DNA from: Puccinia triticina | Lineage: Eukaryota; Basidiomycota; Pucciniomycetes; Pucciniales; Pucciniaceae | Assembly: GCF_026914185.1 (NCBI RefSeq) | Contig: NC_070561.1 | Location: 2,914,001 to 2,978,000, forward strand | Direction: 5' to 3' | DNA: 64,000 bases | Shown: positions 23,153-33,059 of the stretch, piece by piece | Position numbering within the stretch: position 1 is the first letter of the stretch | How the letters are laid out: every line of letters starts with the position of its first letter | Position numbers and translations under genes: made by a program | The notes under the pieces: generated by a model | Told to the model about the DNA's origin: nothing | What the model saw: the letters and a program-made list of their open reading frames with translations, nothing else | Database searches by the model: none

Positions 23153-24856
23153 ATGATATACCACAGGAATGAATCCAGGTTGTCATTTCCCCGAGTTACA
23201 GCAGCTGAATGGGAAGATGCCACCAGAAGAGGCATGGAAACGTGGAACAATAAACCTTATCAGCCAAACACAAAAACCAAAAACCCAGCCCAAAAAAAGG
23301 GGAACCCCTTGTTAAATGGACAGGTGTTAAATGGACCGGTCCCTCAGACAACCTCAAAAACACCCTCCCAAAAAGATGCGACATCTCTCATAAGTCATCA
23401 GAATTTTCAACCTCAGATGAACACATCTTATTCAGTAGCAGCCCCTCAAACCAAACAATTTGTTCAGAATCCTAGTAAATCACAGATAAAGATTAATGCC
23501 AGTATTCAAGGGCTCCAAGCTCCCCCTGCGCCACTCATTCACAGTGGGCATGATTCACATTATCCAGGTAGTCAGATGCAGCACAGCCTACTAGGAAACT
23601 ACTCTCAAAATGCACCACTCCACACTCAGAAAAGAATGGGTGCAAGCATTCCAAATTCTCCTGGTTTTAATGAATCATATTCTCCCCAAACAATTATGCA
23701 TCATTGTCAAAATGCACCACTCCACACTCAAAAGAGAATGAGCACAAGCATTGAAAATTCTCCCGGTTTAAATGGATCATATTCCCCCCAATCAATTATG
23801 CATATGCAGTGTATCCCTTCAAACTTAGCCACACAGTACAGCCAATCAGAAACTGCTAAGAGAAGAAAAAGAATCTCTGATTCAGTATCTGTGTTGAATC
23901 CAATATCCATCAACCATAATTCTTTGTACAATCCATTACGTGGCCCAATCTCCAAGTCCATTGACCTCAGACTATCAGAGGTATTAACACCCAAAACTTT
24001 CTCAAATCAGCTAGTTAAAGGAGAGGAAACAAACCAAGGAAATAATAAAATATTCAATTCCTCAACATCAACACCCAAGAATTTCTCAAGTCATAGAACA
24101 CTGTCAGACTCTTTTGATTTAGGACCAAAACCTCATCCACCTGATATGAGAGATGACTACATATGGGAAATTCCAACCCCAATCCAGCCGTGGGTGAAAC
24201 AAATTTTTAATGTTAAAGGAGATGGGCACTGTGGATTCAGGTCTGTAGCATTCCTTTTGGGAAGAGGAGAAGACGACTATATGAACATATGGCATGAGCT
24301 ATCAGAAGAGTTGAAGAACAGGAGAGTCTTCTACCAAAAAGCCAACCCTTTCTACACTGTTGAAGAACATTTAAAGATTTTGAATGCGCCGTCTTCTGAA
24401 CCATGTGGAGTGGAATATTGGATGACAATGCCAGGAATGGGAAAAATTATTTCAAATACATATCAGACCCCGGTTTTTTTCTATTCGCCATATGAAAGTA
24501 CATCTTTTTTCCCGGACTTTGTTCTACCAAATGACAATCAGCCAATTACATTTGCTTTGATTCCATCAAAGGCACATTTTGTTGCTATCACATTTGTAGA
24601 TAAGGATCATTTACTAGTCCCAACACCAGCTGGATATGTGGGAGAGACAATTTCAGAAGCACAATTAGCCTGGCGGCAAAAATATCAACACTGCATGGCT
24701 AAGCACACCCTAGTGTGCAAAGATGGGGGAGCTTTTGAAAAGACCATCAACACTGTGAAGAAGGAATATGATAGAGTGGTGGCAAAACATGAATTTTTAC
24801 ATGGTAGAGTGGTAGAACAACGTGAATATTTGAAAAAATTGCAGAAAAAGAAATGA
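23153..24856 (+). CDS. OTU-type cysteine protease ORF carried by the element
   Basis: An open frame of 567 codons directly behind the transposase, on the same strand. The first 340 residues are Gln/Asn/Ser/Pro-rich and carry two copies of an NAPLHTQKRM repeat. From residue 350 comes an OTU-like domain: VKGDGHCGFRS holds the predicted nucleophile Cys360 (Asp357 beside it), and SKAHFVAITF holds the predicted catalytic His475. A coiled basic tail (VEQREYLKKLQKKK) closes it. OTU enzymes remove ubiquitin, and viral and transposon-borne versions exist. The start is uncertain: the ORF may be the last exon of the transposase gene, since the transposase homology runs to within about 10 bases of it. 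It has no lesion, in contrast to the transposase in front. Confidence 0.7.
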   Translation: MIYHRNESRLSFPRVTAAEWEDATRRGMETWNNKPYQPNTKTKNPAQKKGNPLLNGQVLNGPVPQTTSKTPSQKDATSLISHQNFQPQMNTSYSVAAPQTKQFVQNPSKSQIKINASIQGLQAPPAPLIHSGHDSHYPGSQMQHSLLGNYSQNAPLHTQKRMGASIPNSPGFNESYSPQTIMHHCQNAPLHTQKRMSTSIENSPGLNGSYSPQSIMHMQCIPSNLATQYSQSETAKRRKRISDSVSVLNPISINHNSLYNPLRGPISKSIDLRLSEVLTPKTFSNQLVKGEETNQGNNKIFNSSTSTPKNFSSHRTLSDSFDLGPKPHPPDMRDDYIWEIPTPIQPWVKQIFNVKGDGHCGFRSVAFLLGRGEDDYMNIWHELSEELKNRRVFYQKANPFYTVEEHLKILNAPSSEPCGVEYWMTMPGMGKIISNTYQTPVFFYSPYESTSFFPDFVLPNDNQPITFALIPSKAHFVAITFVDKDHLLVPTPAGYVGETISEAQLAWRQKYQHCMAKHTLVCKDGGAFEKTINTVKKEYDRVVAKHEFLHGRVVEQREYLKKLQKKK

Positions 24857-24980
24857 ATGCAATGCCTGATACAGTAAGCAATCAAGACTGCGTAGTTGAT
24901 TTCTTAGTTAGTCTTATTGTTTGATCTATAATTATCAAATAGGATCAGAGTAGCCTAATAAGATAACCAAACAGTTGACA

Positions 24981-25430
24981 CAACGGTGGGCCGCTACGCT
25001 ACACTACGCTACAGGGCCACTTAGCGTTAGCGTAGTGGCAAAAAGCGCCCGCCCATTTTGAGTAGCGTTAGCGCGCTGTTAGCGCCGCTACGCTGCGCTA
25101 CGTTTCAGCGGCGCTAACAGCGCGCCAATTTTTTGTTAGTGTTAGCGCGCCGCTACAGTCACTACGCTGCGCTACAGCACTTTTAGCGGAAAAAAGGCCT
25201 TTTTTTCAGCTAAAAGCACTGTGGCGCACCGTAGCGCGCGCTCTTTTGCGCCCTGCGTGTGTAGCGATAGCGCAATTGCGCGCATCTGCGCTAACGCTAC
25301 GCTAACAGCTAAATTAGCTGCGCACCCTTTGCGCGTAGCGTTAGCGCAGAAAGGCACAATTCCGCTAACGCTACGCTAAAATTTAGCGGAATTCCGCTAC
25401 GCTACGGTTAGCGTAGCTGGCCCACCGTTG
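24981..25430. mobile_element. Foldback element built of GTAGCG/CGCTAC motifs
   Basis: The 450-bp element starts CAACGGTGGGCCGCTACGC and ends in the inverted copy GCGTAGCTGGCCCACCGTTG. GTTGACA flanks both sides (24974-24980 and 25431-25437). The inside is a dense set of TAGCGTTAGCG and CGCTAACGCTACG phrases on both strands, so it can form long hairpins. It lies inside CACTA-like copy 1, just after the OTU ORF, and is therefore younger than that element. Confidence 0.8.
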
Positions 25431-25794
25431 GTTGACAGGTGTTTTTATGAAAAAGTATATGATTGTTTTGAGAAAATATGATGTGAATCTTATAATAACA
25501 ATGATTGGAGTCCATCTGCCACATCAGTTCAGAGTGCCTCCTCCCCAGCTTAGAGTGCCTTTGCCACAGCTTAGAGTGCCTCTACCACAGCTTAAATTTG
25601 ACCTCCATTGGACAATCACTAGCAGTTTTAGTTCAATATATATAAATATATATATTACTGAGTAGTTGAAACAGAGACACAAGTAATCTAAGAGCCAGTG
25701 TAGAGTGAAAAAACAAGTGTTCATTCATTGGTTTATCATTCCATGGAGTAGTAGATAGAAAGGAGAAAAGTGGAAAATAAAAGCTTCCACTTTT

Positions 25795-27140
25795 CTATTT
25801 TGAGAGGCGGGGTCTTGGTGTTGGTGGAGGAGGATAGTTGGGTGTTTGGGCCCGCTTTCTGAGGGTGCTGTTTGAATCCCAGGAACTTGGGGGACCATCC
25901 AACAACACAACATCAGGGAAAACAGGATGTTCTGCGGGCACGGGGGATTCCCGTGAGCTCGGCGGACCATCCAATAACACAATTGGGGGAGCGATCAAGG
26001 GAGTCTGGTGAGCTGAGTTTGAATCCCACGAACTTGGTGGTCCATCCAACGTCACCACATTGGGCAAGACGAGTTGCCTTGCAATACCTTGAGCGGTTGG
26101 TGGGGGGGATCTGTCGTCCTCAGTTGTATTGCTAGTGGAATCACCGGGTCGGGAGGCGAGTTCATTCACTGAGATTGCCTCAAAGATCAAACCTGTCTTG
26201 ATAAGATCTGTTGGCGCTTGGATGGGAGGTTCGACAGCCTTCTTGGTAGTGGCCTGGATGGGAGCATCAGCGGCTTTGTTGGTTGGGGTATTGATGGCTG
26301 ACTCATCTGAGTCGTAATTTTCCGAATGTCTTGCGGGGCTTGAGTGGCTTGACGGGCAAGCCTCATCATCTTCAGAGGGTTGCGCTGAGCTTGAGTGGAA
26401 TGATGGTCCATCTTCATCATGATAATCCTCTTCATCGGGCGTTGAGCTTGGCGCATTAGAACCTTCACCCAGGACAAAGCACTTGTCACGAGGTGGGAGA
26501 GGTTCCCCGTTTGGTATCAATTCTGTGAACGTCGCAAGAGACCCAGCTTGAGCTTTCCAGGTCCACTATAGGACAATAAAAAAACCAGTTAGTTAAGCGG
26601 TCCCCCGGTGAAATGAAAGATCTGCTAACATCGTCTGGATCACCAAAGTGGATCGTGGGGTGAGCCATGAACAACCTCAACCACCACTTCTCCGGGGGGA
26701 CCGAGTCGGAGACCAAACGCGCAAATCGCCTGTATTCCTCGCTAACGTTCATGTTCCAAGGGGGGGGGGCCTCCCGGCCACTCGGAGTATGCGCGCCATT
26801 GAAGATTGCCGCCAGATTCTGCAGTTTCCAGGACTTGGGAAAGCGGGAGATCGGGGCGAGTGGCCGCAATGGCTTTCAAGATGCCGCGCTTGAACTGACG
26901 GAGCAAGGTGTAGATAAACGGGACCTCACATGGCGGGATGGCGGCGGCTTCTTCATTGTCAGAGCTAATGGCTTCATGATGCCATTTGCTCTCACCAGTG
27001 CGTGCCCTCGAGGGCGGGCCATCTGAGTATATTGCGTTCTTGACCCATAGGCGGTACAAAATGTGGATGATCAGGTATCTTTCTTCAGCAGGCATGCTGA
27101 GGAAACTGAGGCCGTCGGACTGGGCCGGTTTGTTGGCCAT
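25795..27140 (-). CDS. Cargo gene C of CACTA-like copy 1, unknown function
   Basis: Not recognised. It starts at MANKPAQSDGLSFLSMPAEE and runs through LIIHILYRLWVKNAIYSDG and FIYTLLRQFKRGILKAIAAT to SVPPEKWWLRLFMAHPTIHF. An intron of about 62 bases (about 26635-26572) joins to TWKAQAGSLATFTELIPNGE, followed by an acidic Ser-rich tail. The last third holds three copies of a hydrophobic core plus LDGPPSSWDSNS (for example DVVLLDGPPSS), which resemble SUMO-interacting motifs; that reading is inference only. A run of ten C on the coding strand (26760-26769) puts the two halves of exon 1 one base out of frame; nine would restore it. This is either polymerase slippage, a mutation or a sequencing error. 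Gene B occupies the matching place in copy 2. Confidence 0.55.
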
Positions 27141-27219
27141 TTTTGGATGGCAGATGCTGAGATGGGGGGAGACCTGGGGACTTTGATGCCCAACAGGTCT
27201 CAATGGGCTGCCATTCCAC

Positions 27220-27413
27220 GCCCACAATGGGTGTGAATGCACCAACAGCCAACGGGGAGATCCTGTTGTTGGCTCTTGTCGTTTCCACCGGCGATGCCCC
27301 CGTCGCCGTGGTTTCCTCCCACGATGGGTGTGAATGCACCAACAGCCGACGGGGAGATCCCGTCGTTGGCTCTTGTCGTTTCCACCGGCAATGCCCCCGT
27401 TGCTGTGGTTTCC
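27220..27413. repeat. Two 97-bp direct repeats near right end of copy 1
   Basis: Two tandem copies of a 97-base unit containing GGGTGTGAATGCACCAACAG and GTTTCCACCGGC differ at few bases. They lie in the subterminal region between the start of gene C and the right terminus. Confidence 0.8.
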
Positions 27414-27767
27414 TTGTTGTTCAGAACAACGGGGAATCCACGGCTGCCCCTGTGCTGGTGGGCTCCACCGCGATCGCGCAGGCGGCCGTGGAATCCTCGT
27501 GATTCTGGACGTGGAAATCACAGGCGGGTGGAGACGACGGGAAAGCTTGTCGTCTCCACGCATTTTCCACGGGAGGGTGGAGACGACGGGGGGAGCAGTG
27601 AAATCCACGTGGATTTCACAGAGCCGGTGATCCCGTCGTCTCCACAAACGCGCGGGCCAGGAAGCACCCCCGCCGTGTACTCATTTATTACAAGTCTGTT
27701 TGGCAAACCAAAATTCACTCGGTGTCATACACACTCATCACCATCCCTCACAATTTCGCCTCCCAGC

Positions 27768-27911
27768 ATGCTTCAAAAAAAACAACAGTACCAGCTCCGA
27801 CAAAAGAGGATGGCACTTTTCATCATCATCCTGATTGGCCTCCGTCAGTGGTTGAAGACAATCAAACATCCGTACAACAATAGCATCTTAACACGTCATG
27901 AATCTCGATGA
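27768..27911 (+). CDS. Short basic ORF of the Harbinger-like family
   Basis: 47 codons starting MLQKKQQYQLRQKRMALFII, in the Harbinger-like element that copy 1 interrupts. The layout (a Gln/Lys/Arg-rich start followed by a hydrophobic LIILM-type stretch) matches short ORFs at 49285-49419 (+) and 50956-50660 (-). It may be the first exon of the element's protein. The function is unknown. Confidence 0.4.
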   Translation: MLQKKQQYQLRQKRMALFIIILIGLRQWLKTIKHPYNNSILTRHESR

Positions 27912-28756
27912 CCCGACCAGTCATCAAGAGGGACTCTACACCCTCTCGACGACCGGACAAGTCATCAAGAGGGATTCTACACCCTCTCCATGACTGGTTG
28001 AAACCAGTCATCAAGAGGGACTCTACACCCTCTTGATGTCCGGTCAACAACTCATTGAGAGGGTGAGTCCCTCTCAATGACCGGATGATTCTACACCCTC
28101 TCAATGAGTGGTTGACCGGATATTGAGAGGGTGTAGAGTTGATGTCCGGTCAACCACTCATTGAGAGGGTGAGTCCCTCTTGATGACCGGATGATTCTAC
28201 ACCCTCTCAATGAGTGGTTGACCGGATATTGAGAGGGTGTAGAGTCCCTCTCGGTGACCGGTCAAGCAGTCATTGAGAGGGACCAATCAAGCAGTCATAG
28301 AGGGATTCTACACCCTCTTGATGACTGCTTGACCGGTCATTGAGAGGATGTAGAATCCCACTCAATGACTGCGTGACTGCTTGACCGGTCACCAAGAAGG
28401 ACTCTACACCCTCTCGATATCCGGTCAGCCACTCATCAAGAGGGTGTAGAATCCCTCTCGATCCAGTCATCAAGAGGGACTACCGTCTCGATGAGTGGTT
28501 GACCGGACATCAAGAGGGTGTAGAGTCCCTCTCGATCCGGTCATCAAGAGGGACTCACCCTCTCAATGAGTGGTTGACCGGTCACTGAGAGGGACTCTAC
28601 ACCCTCTTGATATCCGGTCAACCACTCATTGAGAGGGTGTAGAATCATTCAGAGGGACTCACCCTCTCAATGAGTGGTTGACCGGACATTGAGAGGGTGT
28701 AGAGTCCCTCTTGATGACTGGTTTCAACCAGTCATGGAGAGGGTGTAGATTCCCTC
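27904..28756. repeat. Palindromic minisatellite, left part
   Basis: An array of units of about 40-45 bases combining CTCTCAATGAGTGGTTGACCGG with TTGAGAGGGTGTAGAGTC in both orientations. It continues at 41198-41440 on the other side of the gypsy element, which inserted into it. The core is related to the arms of the foldback element at 16056-17362 (both use GATGACCGG and ATCRAGAGGG). Confidence 0.85.
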
Positions 28757-29941
28757 TGTAGCCGTGCTACAATTGGCTACGCGACAGGCGCGCTGTACGC
28801 GTGTTAGGTTTTTCCGGCTCCGGCTCCGGCTCCGCACAAGCCAGGAGTAGGGATGAAAGTGGGTCGGGTCGACCTGGCGGGTACCCGACCTGTGTTGGGT
28901 CTGGGCACGGGTTTGGGTAGGCCTTTGCCTCAAAAACCAGTTTTTGACCCGACCCGCCACAGACCCGCTAGATTTTCGGGTCGGGTTTGGGCAGCCCTTT
29001 TGGCTGTCGGGTCGACCCGCCGACCCAATTACAGACCCGCGCGGCTTAAAAGGTCACATTTATGATTTGGCAGGTGCCCAGCGGCGGGTGCAGGCCGCGG
29101 GCGCGAAAAAAATACTGCGGTGCTGTGAATTTTGGGCGCGGGTGTCCAGATTTTGTCCAATTATGCGTAATCGGACAAAAAAACTGTGGTGCTGCGAATT
29201 TGATTAACCCCTGCTGGAGGCCAACACTCTAGTCCACAGGGGCATCAGCACTGAATTCACTCAGCAAAGGCAGTGGCTTACCAGTACCGGACAACTCACC
29301 ATGCCCAGGATGCAAGCCCAATTGCAAAAAGCACCGGAAAGCCCCCTCAATTTCTTTCTTTATGAATAGGTGCTTCATTTTCAATAAAACAAACATACAA
29401 GAAGCTATTGAGTAGATAAGAAATTACAGAAATGCATATTATGGATTGACCCGTTATCTGACCCAAGACCCAACCCGGCCCGACCCAAACCCGAATTGAT
29501 CAAAAGCAGGGTTGGGTTCAGGCAGTGTTAACCAAAATGTGACCCGACCCGCCCCGACCCGCAATTATTTGCGGGTCGGGTTCGGGCACTGTTTTCCAAC
29601 CCGGTTTCATCCCTAGCCAGGAGTCAGAGGTGCCAAAGCCCCTGCGTACTGCACGCAAGGGGTTGTGGTTTCTGTTTCTTCCTTCTTTTCTCATACCAGG
29701 CGTGACCTGTACACGCACGTGTTGTCTGTACCGTTGAATTCCTATTCATTGGTTCTTCTTGTTGTTTGGTTTCCTTTTTCATTGTCGGCCCTCATAAAAG
29801 GGCCTCCCTTTGTATGTCTGTTTTCCCCATCCATCCTCTGTTGTTGGAAATCCAGACACCCCTTTCATTAGTCATTTGGCGGTGTGTAGCTTTGCTCCGC
29901 CGCAGGCCCATTTCCATAGCCTTGTAGCCTGCCCGACTACA
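28757..29941 (+). repeat. 5' LTR of the gypsy element (interrupted)
   Basis: Begins TGTAGCCGTGCTACAATTGG and ends GCCTGCCCGACTACA, giving TGTAG/CTACA inverted ends. Without the MULE-like insert and its duplication it is about 409 bases, against 412 in the 3' LTR. It differs from the 3' LTR by a missing 15-base stretch near the left end and extra CCGGCT units. Confidence 0.9.
28849..29614. mobile_element. MULE-like non-autonomous element in the 5' LTR
   Basis: The 766-bp insert has ends AGGGATGAAA and TTTCATCCCT and a 10-bp duplication, AGCCAGGAGT, on both sides (28839-28848 and 29615-29624). The 3' LTR has a single uninterrupted copy of that target, which proves the borders. Subterminal parts are rich in GGGTCGGGT/ACCCGACCC repeats. 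TSDs of 9-11 bp are typical of Mutator-like elements. No coding capacity is visible. Confidence 0.88.
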
Positions 29942-29943
29942 AG

Positions 29944-29953
29944 TGGTAGCGAG
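29944..29953 (+). promoter_or_regulatory. Primer-binding site of the gypsy element
   Basis: TGGTAGCGAG lies two bases after the 5' LTR. The first eight bases complement the 3' end of a methionine initiator-type tRNA (ending CGCTACCA). The 29954-30266 leader up to gag has no other recognisable feature. Confidence 0.7.
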
Positions 29954-30266
29954 TTCCTTTTACGTTTCTGACGTTTTCGACTCCACTTTTGGCACCATTT
30001 TCTCCTATAAAACCAATCATACAACTCTTTAAAATGTAGTCTTTTCTTTGCGCTTCGGCAAATAAAAACGTAAGATTAGATTTCCCTTGATTTAGCCTGG
30101 GTAACATTTGTCTCAGTTGGAGTTCCCCAGTCTCTTGTTGACTGGTCCTCTGGGGCAGGGTCCTGCTTGGCGTGCTGCGCGCGCATATGTCTGGTGTTTT
30201 TTCTTCACGGTCACTGACGTGTTGAAATTCTTTTTTTTTGTTGTTTTCGTTTCTGTCCGTGATTAG

Positions 30267-31397
30267 ATGCCCGTTGGTCACAGTCCCCCAAGTGGGAAGC
30301 AACCTCTTCCTACCGTTGGCGGCAAGGTTGTCCCTCAACCCCCACAGGATGGCGTCCAATACTCGAAACGCAAGGTTGAGGCGATGAACCCAGCCGAGCG
30401 TCTGTGGTACGATAACCACCAAGACCTCCCTCAATGCCAGGAGGATCTCATTGGATACAACAACAATGCTGTAAGTCACACTACCACAAATAGTAGTGAC
30501 GTTGTTAAGATGTTGACCCATTCTTTTGGGCAGATGAATCTCGATGGACCTGTGAAGAAGGAGCCGGCGGATTCCAATCGTTTTGGTCCAGCCCCGCCCG
30601 TTGACGCGGAGCCGTTGAAGACCGTGTACAAGGAGGACCCGTTGAAAGTCCTCAAGTACTGGCCTGAGGAGCACCCGAAGTTCAAGGGGCAACCGGGCAA
30701 TGATGCCGTGACCTGGCTTAGCAGGTTGGCGGTACACCTCAATGATCGCAGCGCCCACCCCGCCATCTGGCACAAGGTCGGCGGCCTCCGTTTGGGTGGT
30801 AAGGCCTCAGATGATTACTGCGACGCCGCCCTCGCTGGGACTTGCCCCAGGAATTGGGACGAATTCAAGCACTGGTTGGTTTGTTTAAGCCCGCTAGGTA
30901 CCAGTCCAGCGGCACTAGCTAGGGAGCTCGGCGCGTTGAAGCAGGGCCCCAACGAGACCCTCCAAGCGTTCTACGCTAGGTATCGTGCTTGGATGTCCCG
31001 CGCGAAATTGCACGGGTATCCTTTTGATGCAATCACCAGCTTTGTCAATTGTCTGACGAAGGGGCTCGCGAAACGGGTTTTCAAAGAGATCACCCGGTGC
31101 CAGGTTCAACGCACACCATTGGACTTGGATCAAGTTGTTGTTACGGCCATGGAGTACAATAGTGCGTACCGTGGCGACGCCGCCTTAGCTTTGACTTCGA
31201 CGGCAAGTTCAGGTTCCGGTTCCGGCAAGCGTCAAACCAAAGGTGGCGGCGACAAGGCTGGCAAGAAGAAGCTGTATTGCTACAACTGTTGGTCGAAGGA
31301 TCACCTTCTTGCGGACTGCAAAGAGCCCAGGACGGAGCGTCAAGCGGCGTACGAGGCTGCCCACCCCCCTACCAATAAGGGGAAGAAAAAAGCTTAG
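30267..31397 (+). CDS. gag: Gypsy gag (capsid/nucleocapsid)
   Basis: 376 residues that form the particle core. The central capsid-type region includes KYWPEEHPKFKGQPGNDAVT and ETLQAFYARYRAWMSRAKLH. Near the C terminus a basic, Gly/Lys-rich linker leads to one zinc knuckle, CYNCWSKDHLLADC (CX2CX4HX4C). The frame is open throughout, and the start at 30267 is the first ATG after the primer-binding site that yields the full domain. The stop (31395-31397) overlaps an open -1 frame that continues toward pol. Confidence 0.9.
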   Translation: MPVGHSPPSGKQPLPTVGGKVVPQPPQDGVQYSKRKVEAMNPAERLWYDNHQDLPQCQEDLIGYNNNAVSHTTTNSSDVVKMLTHSFGQMNLDGPVKKEPADSNRFGPAPPVDAEPLKTVYKEDPLKVLKYWPEEHPKFKGQPGNDAVTWLSRLAVHLNDRSAHPAIWHKVGGLRLGGKASDDYCDAALAGTCPRNWDEFKHWLVCLSPLGTSPAALARELGALKQGPNETLQAFYARYRAWMSRAKLHGYPFDAITSFVNCLTKGLAKRVFKEITRCQVQRTPLDLDQVVVTAMEYNSAYRGDAALALTSTASSGSGSGKRQTKGGGDKAGKKKLYCYNCWSKDHLLADCKEPRTERQAAYEAAHPPTNKGKKKA

Positions 31398-31916
31398 TCA
31401 ACGTGGAACCGTCTCTCCCGTCGACCTCTGTTGTAGCTACTGTGATCCCCTCCCCCCCTTCTCTTATATCTCGCAATAAACCTCTTGTCACAGTTTCTAC
31501 TGAGCCTCAGGGTGGAATACCCGCCCCTGAGTTCAGCTGATGCCCCAGGCGTGGGGAAAGCCGCTTCAGTAGAGCCGTCTGAGGACGCCGCTGATGTCGT
31601 ATATGATAGTTTAAGTTCTGTTCTACTAGCTGCCGCATCCACGGCTGCTGAGTCGAACACGATTCGTGTAGACTTCCTACACAAGGTTGAAGGATGCTTG
31701 GCCAGGTTTCTTCTCGACACGGGCGCAGGATTGTCCTATGTGTCTTCTTCATTTGTATCTTCTCATTCTCTTTCCATCTTTTATTCACCCTCTTCGTTCT
31801 GCGTCGCCGGCGCTTTTGGTGATAGAATTCAGGATAACCGGCTTGCTAAAGTCCATTTCTCTTTTTCTGAGGTGGAGTTTGTTTGTGTTTGCAGGATCGC
31901 GCCGTTAGCTAATTAA
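31398..31916 (+). pseudogene. pol: Gypsy pol, protease part (broken)
   Basis: The retropepsin motif LLDTGAGLSYVSS lies near 31715, after VEGCLARF. The reading before about 31530 is in the -1 frame relative to gag (VNVEPSLPSTSVVA) and changes to the gag frame near 31530 (SADAPGVGKAASVEPSEDAA), so one indel is likely. The protease region ends at an in-frame TAA (31914-31916) just before DVILGRDWIA, where gypsy proteins usually have YDVILG or similar. This stop therefore looks like a mutation, not a natural end. Confidence 0.8.
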
Positions 31917-33059
31917 GACGTGATACTTGGTCGCGATTGGATCGCGACACACGTTTCGTCGACGGATTGGGAGAACAACTCGTGGCGTCTTAAGGGGCCA
32001 GGCGGTAATGTCGTCGTTTTTCAGCCTTCCTTTCCCGCTATCTCCTTGATTCAGGAGACAGTCCTTGCGCCGCTGACGGACGAGGATGAAGTTTTGTTGC
32101 CCAAATTTTTTAGGCGTCGTGGCATCTGGGAAGGTGCAGCAGAAAAGCTGCTTGCGCTCACGGAATCGGAGGGCGTGGAAGGCCCGCGTGAAGAACGCCC
32201 GGCCAACCTACCCACTGTGTTTGGGAAGGAGAAGTTAGGTGAAGGGCTTCGTGCGCTGATAGCCGAGTTCTCGGACCTCTTTTCCCCCATTGTTAAAGCC
32301 TCGACACGCAAACGCGTGATTGAGCACCTTGTTGATACTGGTACGGCCGCGCCTATTTATCAGCCGGTCCGACAACTGTCGCCAGCTCTGCTGGGTACTC
32401 TGGAAGAGAGACTCACTGGCCTTCAAGATGCTGGATTTATCCGGCCATCTACGTCGGCGTGGTCTTCACCGATTGTCTTTGTTAAAAATCCTTCCTCCGG
32501 GAAGGTAAGGTTGTGTGTTGATTACCAAAAAGTGAATGCTATCACTAAGAAGGACAGACATCCGCTGCCGGTAATTCAGGAGTGTTTTGATGCGCTTCGC
32601 GGCGCCAGGTTCTTTTCAAAGATTGATTTGCAGCAAGGATTCCATCAGATGAGGATAGCCCCCAATGATGTACCCAAGACTGCGTTCGGGACTAAATACA
32701 GTCACTTTGAGTGGCTTGTAATGCCCTTTGGTTTGGTTAACACGCCCAGTACCTTCCAGCGTATGATGACCCACATCTTGAGGGAATTCATCGATGTTTT
32801 CGTCCAAGTATACTTGGACGACATCCTGGTGTACTCTAGGTCCGAGGTTGAGCACCTCGAGCATGTGCGCAGGGTTCTCCAAGTCCTTCGAGACGAGGAG
32901 CTGAAATGTTCCGGAGCTAAATGCTCCTTTGGCTTGCGTGAGATGCAGTATGTAGGCCACGTTGTTGGATATAACACAATCCGGCCGATGAAAGAAAAGA
33001 TCGAATGTATTCAATCTTGGCCGCGCCCCACGACTGTCTATGACGTCCGGGCTTTCTTA
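31917..33059 (+). pseudogene. pol: Gypsy pol, reverse transcriptase part (interrupted)
   Basis: The RT motifs are in order: QPVRQLSPALLGTLEERL, LCVDYQKVNAITKKDRHPLP, FFSKIDLQQGFHQMRI, KTAFGTKYSHFEWLVMPFGL, and the catalytic VYLDDILVYS (YLDD) near 32810, followed by GHVVG. The frame breaks off within VRAFL at 33059, where CACTA-like copy 2 starts. The sequence resumes exactly at GLCGFYRRYVKNF after 38648. Confidence 0.93.

Larger units (their letters stand above)
14891..27677. mobile_element. CACTA-like element, copy 1 (12.8 kb, long member)
   Basis: The left end reads CACCTGGGGAGTCC. The right end, read inward, is CACGGCGGGGGTGCTTCC. TA flanks both sides (14889-14890 and 27678-27679). Both ends match those of copy 2 (33060-38646), whose insertion in a coding sequence fixes the borders exactly, and of copy 3 (44726-45614). 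The subterminal regions are rich in CCACGTGG and CCACGGGG motifs, as is common in CACTA elements. From left to right it carries gene A (minus, broken), a Tnp2-type transposase (plus, broken), an OTU-domain ORF (plus, open) and gene C (minus). The transposase type and CAC ends argue for CACTA/EnSpm; the 2-bp TSD is compatible with that but not diagnostic. Confidence 0.8.
14742..27911 (+). mobile_element. PIF/Harbinger-like element, split by CACTA-like copy 1
   Basis: The left end GGCCCTGTTTGGACGCC follows a TTA triplet (14739-14741). About 150 bases on, the 12.8-kb CACTA-like element interrupts it (14891-27677). The continuation after 27678 carries a second GTCTGTTTGGC phrase and a short ORF starting at 27768. 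The same order (TIR, spacer with GTCTGTTTGG, short basic/hydrophobic ORF) recurs at 46918, 50.7-53.2 kb (inverted) and 63735, which supports one family. The right end is not identified, so the end coordinate is that of the ORF. Confidence 0.55.
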
